The notes under the pieces were generated by a model. It was not told the DNA's origin. It did no database searches and saw only the letters and a program-made list of their open reading frames with translations. From Nitrososphaerales archaeon TH1177 (GTDB taxonomy: Archaea; Thermoproteota; Nitrososphaeria; Nitrososphaerales; Nitrososphaeraceae): DNA of 5,424 nucleotides. Made by a program: the position numbers and the translations under genes. Location of the stretch: NCBI GenBank assembly GCA_014523515.1, contig JAATVJ010000312.1:1-5424 (forward strand), in the 5' to 3' direction. Below, one piece after another: positions 5,184-5,424 of the stretch. Numbering within the stretch: the stretch's first letter is position 1; the number at the start of each line of letters is the position of its first letter.

Positions 5184-5424
5184 TATTAAATTATCTATAT
5201 TTGTTATTAGTAGATATTATAGCTTGAAAAAAATATTTTGGAATTATTTGAAATAGAGATATCGAAAGGATAGATGTAAATAGAAAATATCTTAGGCATT
5301 AAAAATTAAAGGTATATTGATATTGTTGAAAGATCATTCGATTAGATTATGACAATTCCATTTCTTTATGATTATATGTTAGTTTTTTGTTGTACAGAGA
5401 AACAAAGAATCATTTCATCTATTA
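5184..5424. other. AT-rich right end without a supportable gene
   Basis: No intact gene is seen. Two short frames run off the right edge: a plus-strand ATG at 5376 (MLVFCCTEKQRIISSI, open) and a minus-strand stretch ending at 5372 (reading IDEMILCLSVQQKTNI). Both are about 16 codons within the window, so neither can be judged here. Confidence 0.4.

Noticed and set aside
5372..5424. Open frames running off the right edge on both strands
   Set aside because: Only about 16 codons are visible in each and neither shows a recognisable motif, so neither can be called a gene here.

Overview
The window looks like a piece of an ammonia-oxidising archaeon (Thaumarchaeota/Nitrososphaeria), most like Nitrososphaera or Candidatus Nitrosocosmicus. 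This is inferred from protein style, not from a marker gene. The clues are: very AT-rich DNA with long spacers; TATA-like boxes about 25-29 bp upstream of start codons with no Shine-Dalgarno sequence, which suggests leaderless transcripts; T-run transcript ends; a histidine kinase with an HELRTPIQPILG H-box; a tiny secreted Gly/Pro-rich protein; a phasin-like helical protein; and a surface protein ending in a prealbumin/SpaA-like module with the GNNPxPSxFxGSESG signature.

Layout from left to right. Positions 1-762 (+) hold the C-terminal catalytic core of a sensor histidine kinase whose sensor part lies outside the window. A 0.7 kb spacer follows, with a T-rich terminator and an isolated nested inverted repeat at 1060-1097. 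A 64-residue exported collagen-like mini-protein (1473-1667, +) has a clear TATA box and a hairpin/T-run end. An 800-base AT-rich spacer follows with no intact gene, but with traces of a decayed minus-strand reading frame, a perfectly palindromic TATA element and a possible micro-ORF. Next comes a 179-residue phasin-like coiled-coil protein (2468-3007, +). The convergent spacer after it holds a perfect 22-bp palindrome, probably a two-way terminator, and a small minus-strand ORF that is intact except for a single-base frame break. The largest gene (3668-4879, -) encodes a 403-residue membrane-anchored surface protein with a Gln-rich tandem repeat, an Ig/cadherin-like domain and a Cys-containing C-terminal domain. 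The last 0.55 kb has no intact gene, only broken minus-strand ORF fragments.

There is no obvious operon: each gene stands alone with its own promoter-like box. The shared themes are sensing (kinase), envelope or exported proteins (collagen-like peptide, surface protein) and possibly storage granules (phasin-like protein). No CRISPR array, tRNA, rRNA or intact transposase was seen. The most interesting points are the one-base-broken small gene, the 22-bp palindrome, the IS-end-like nested palindrome and the Gln-rich coding minisatellite.
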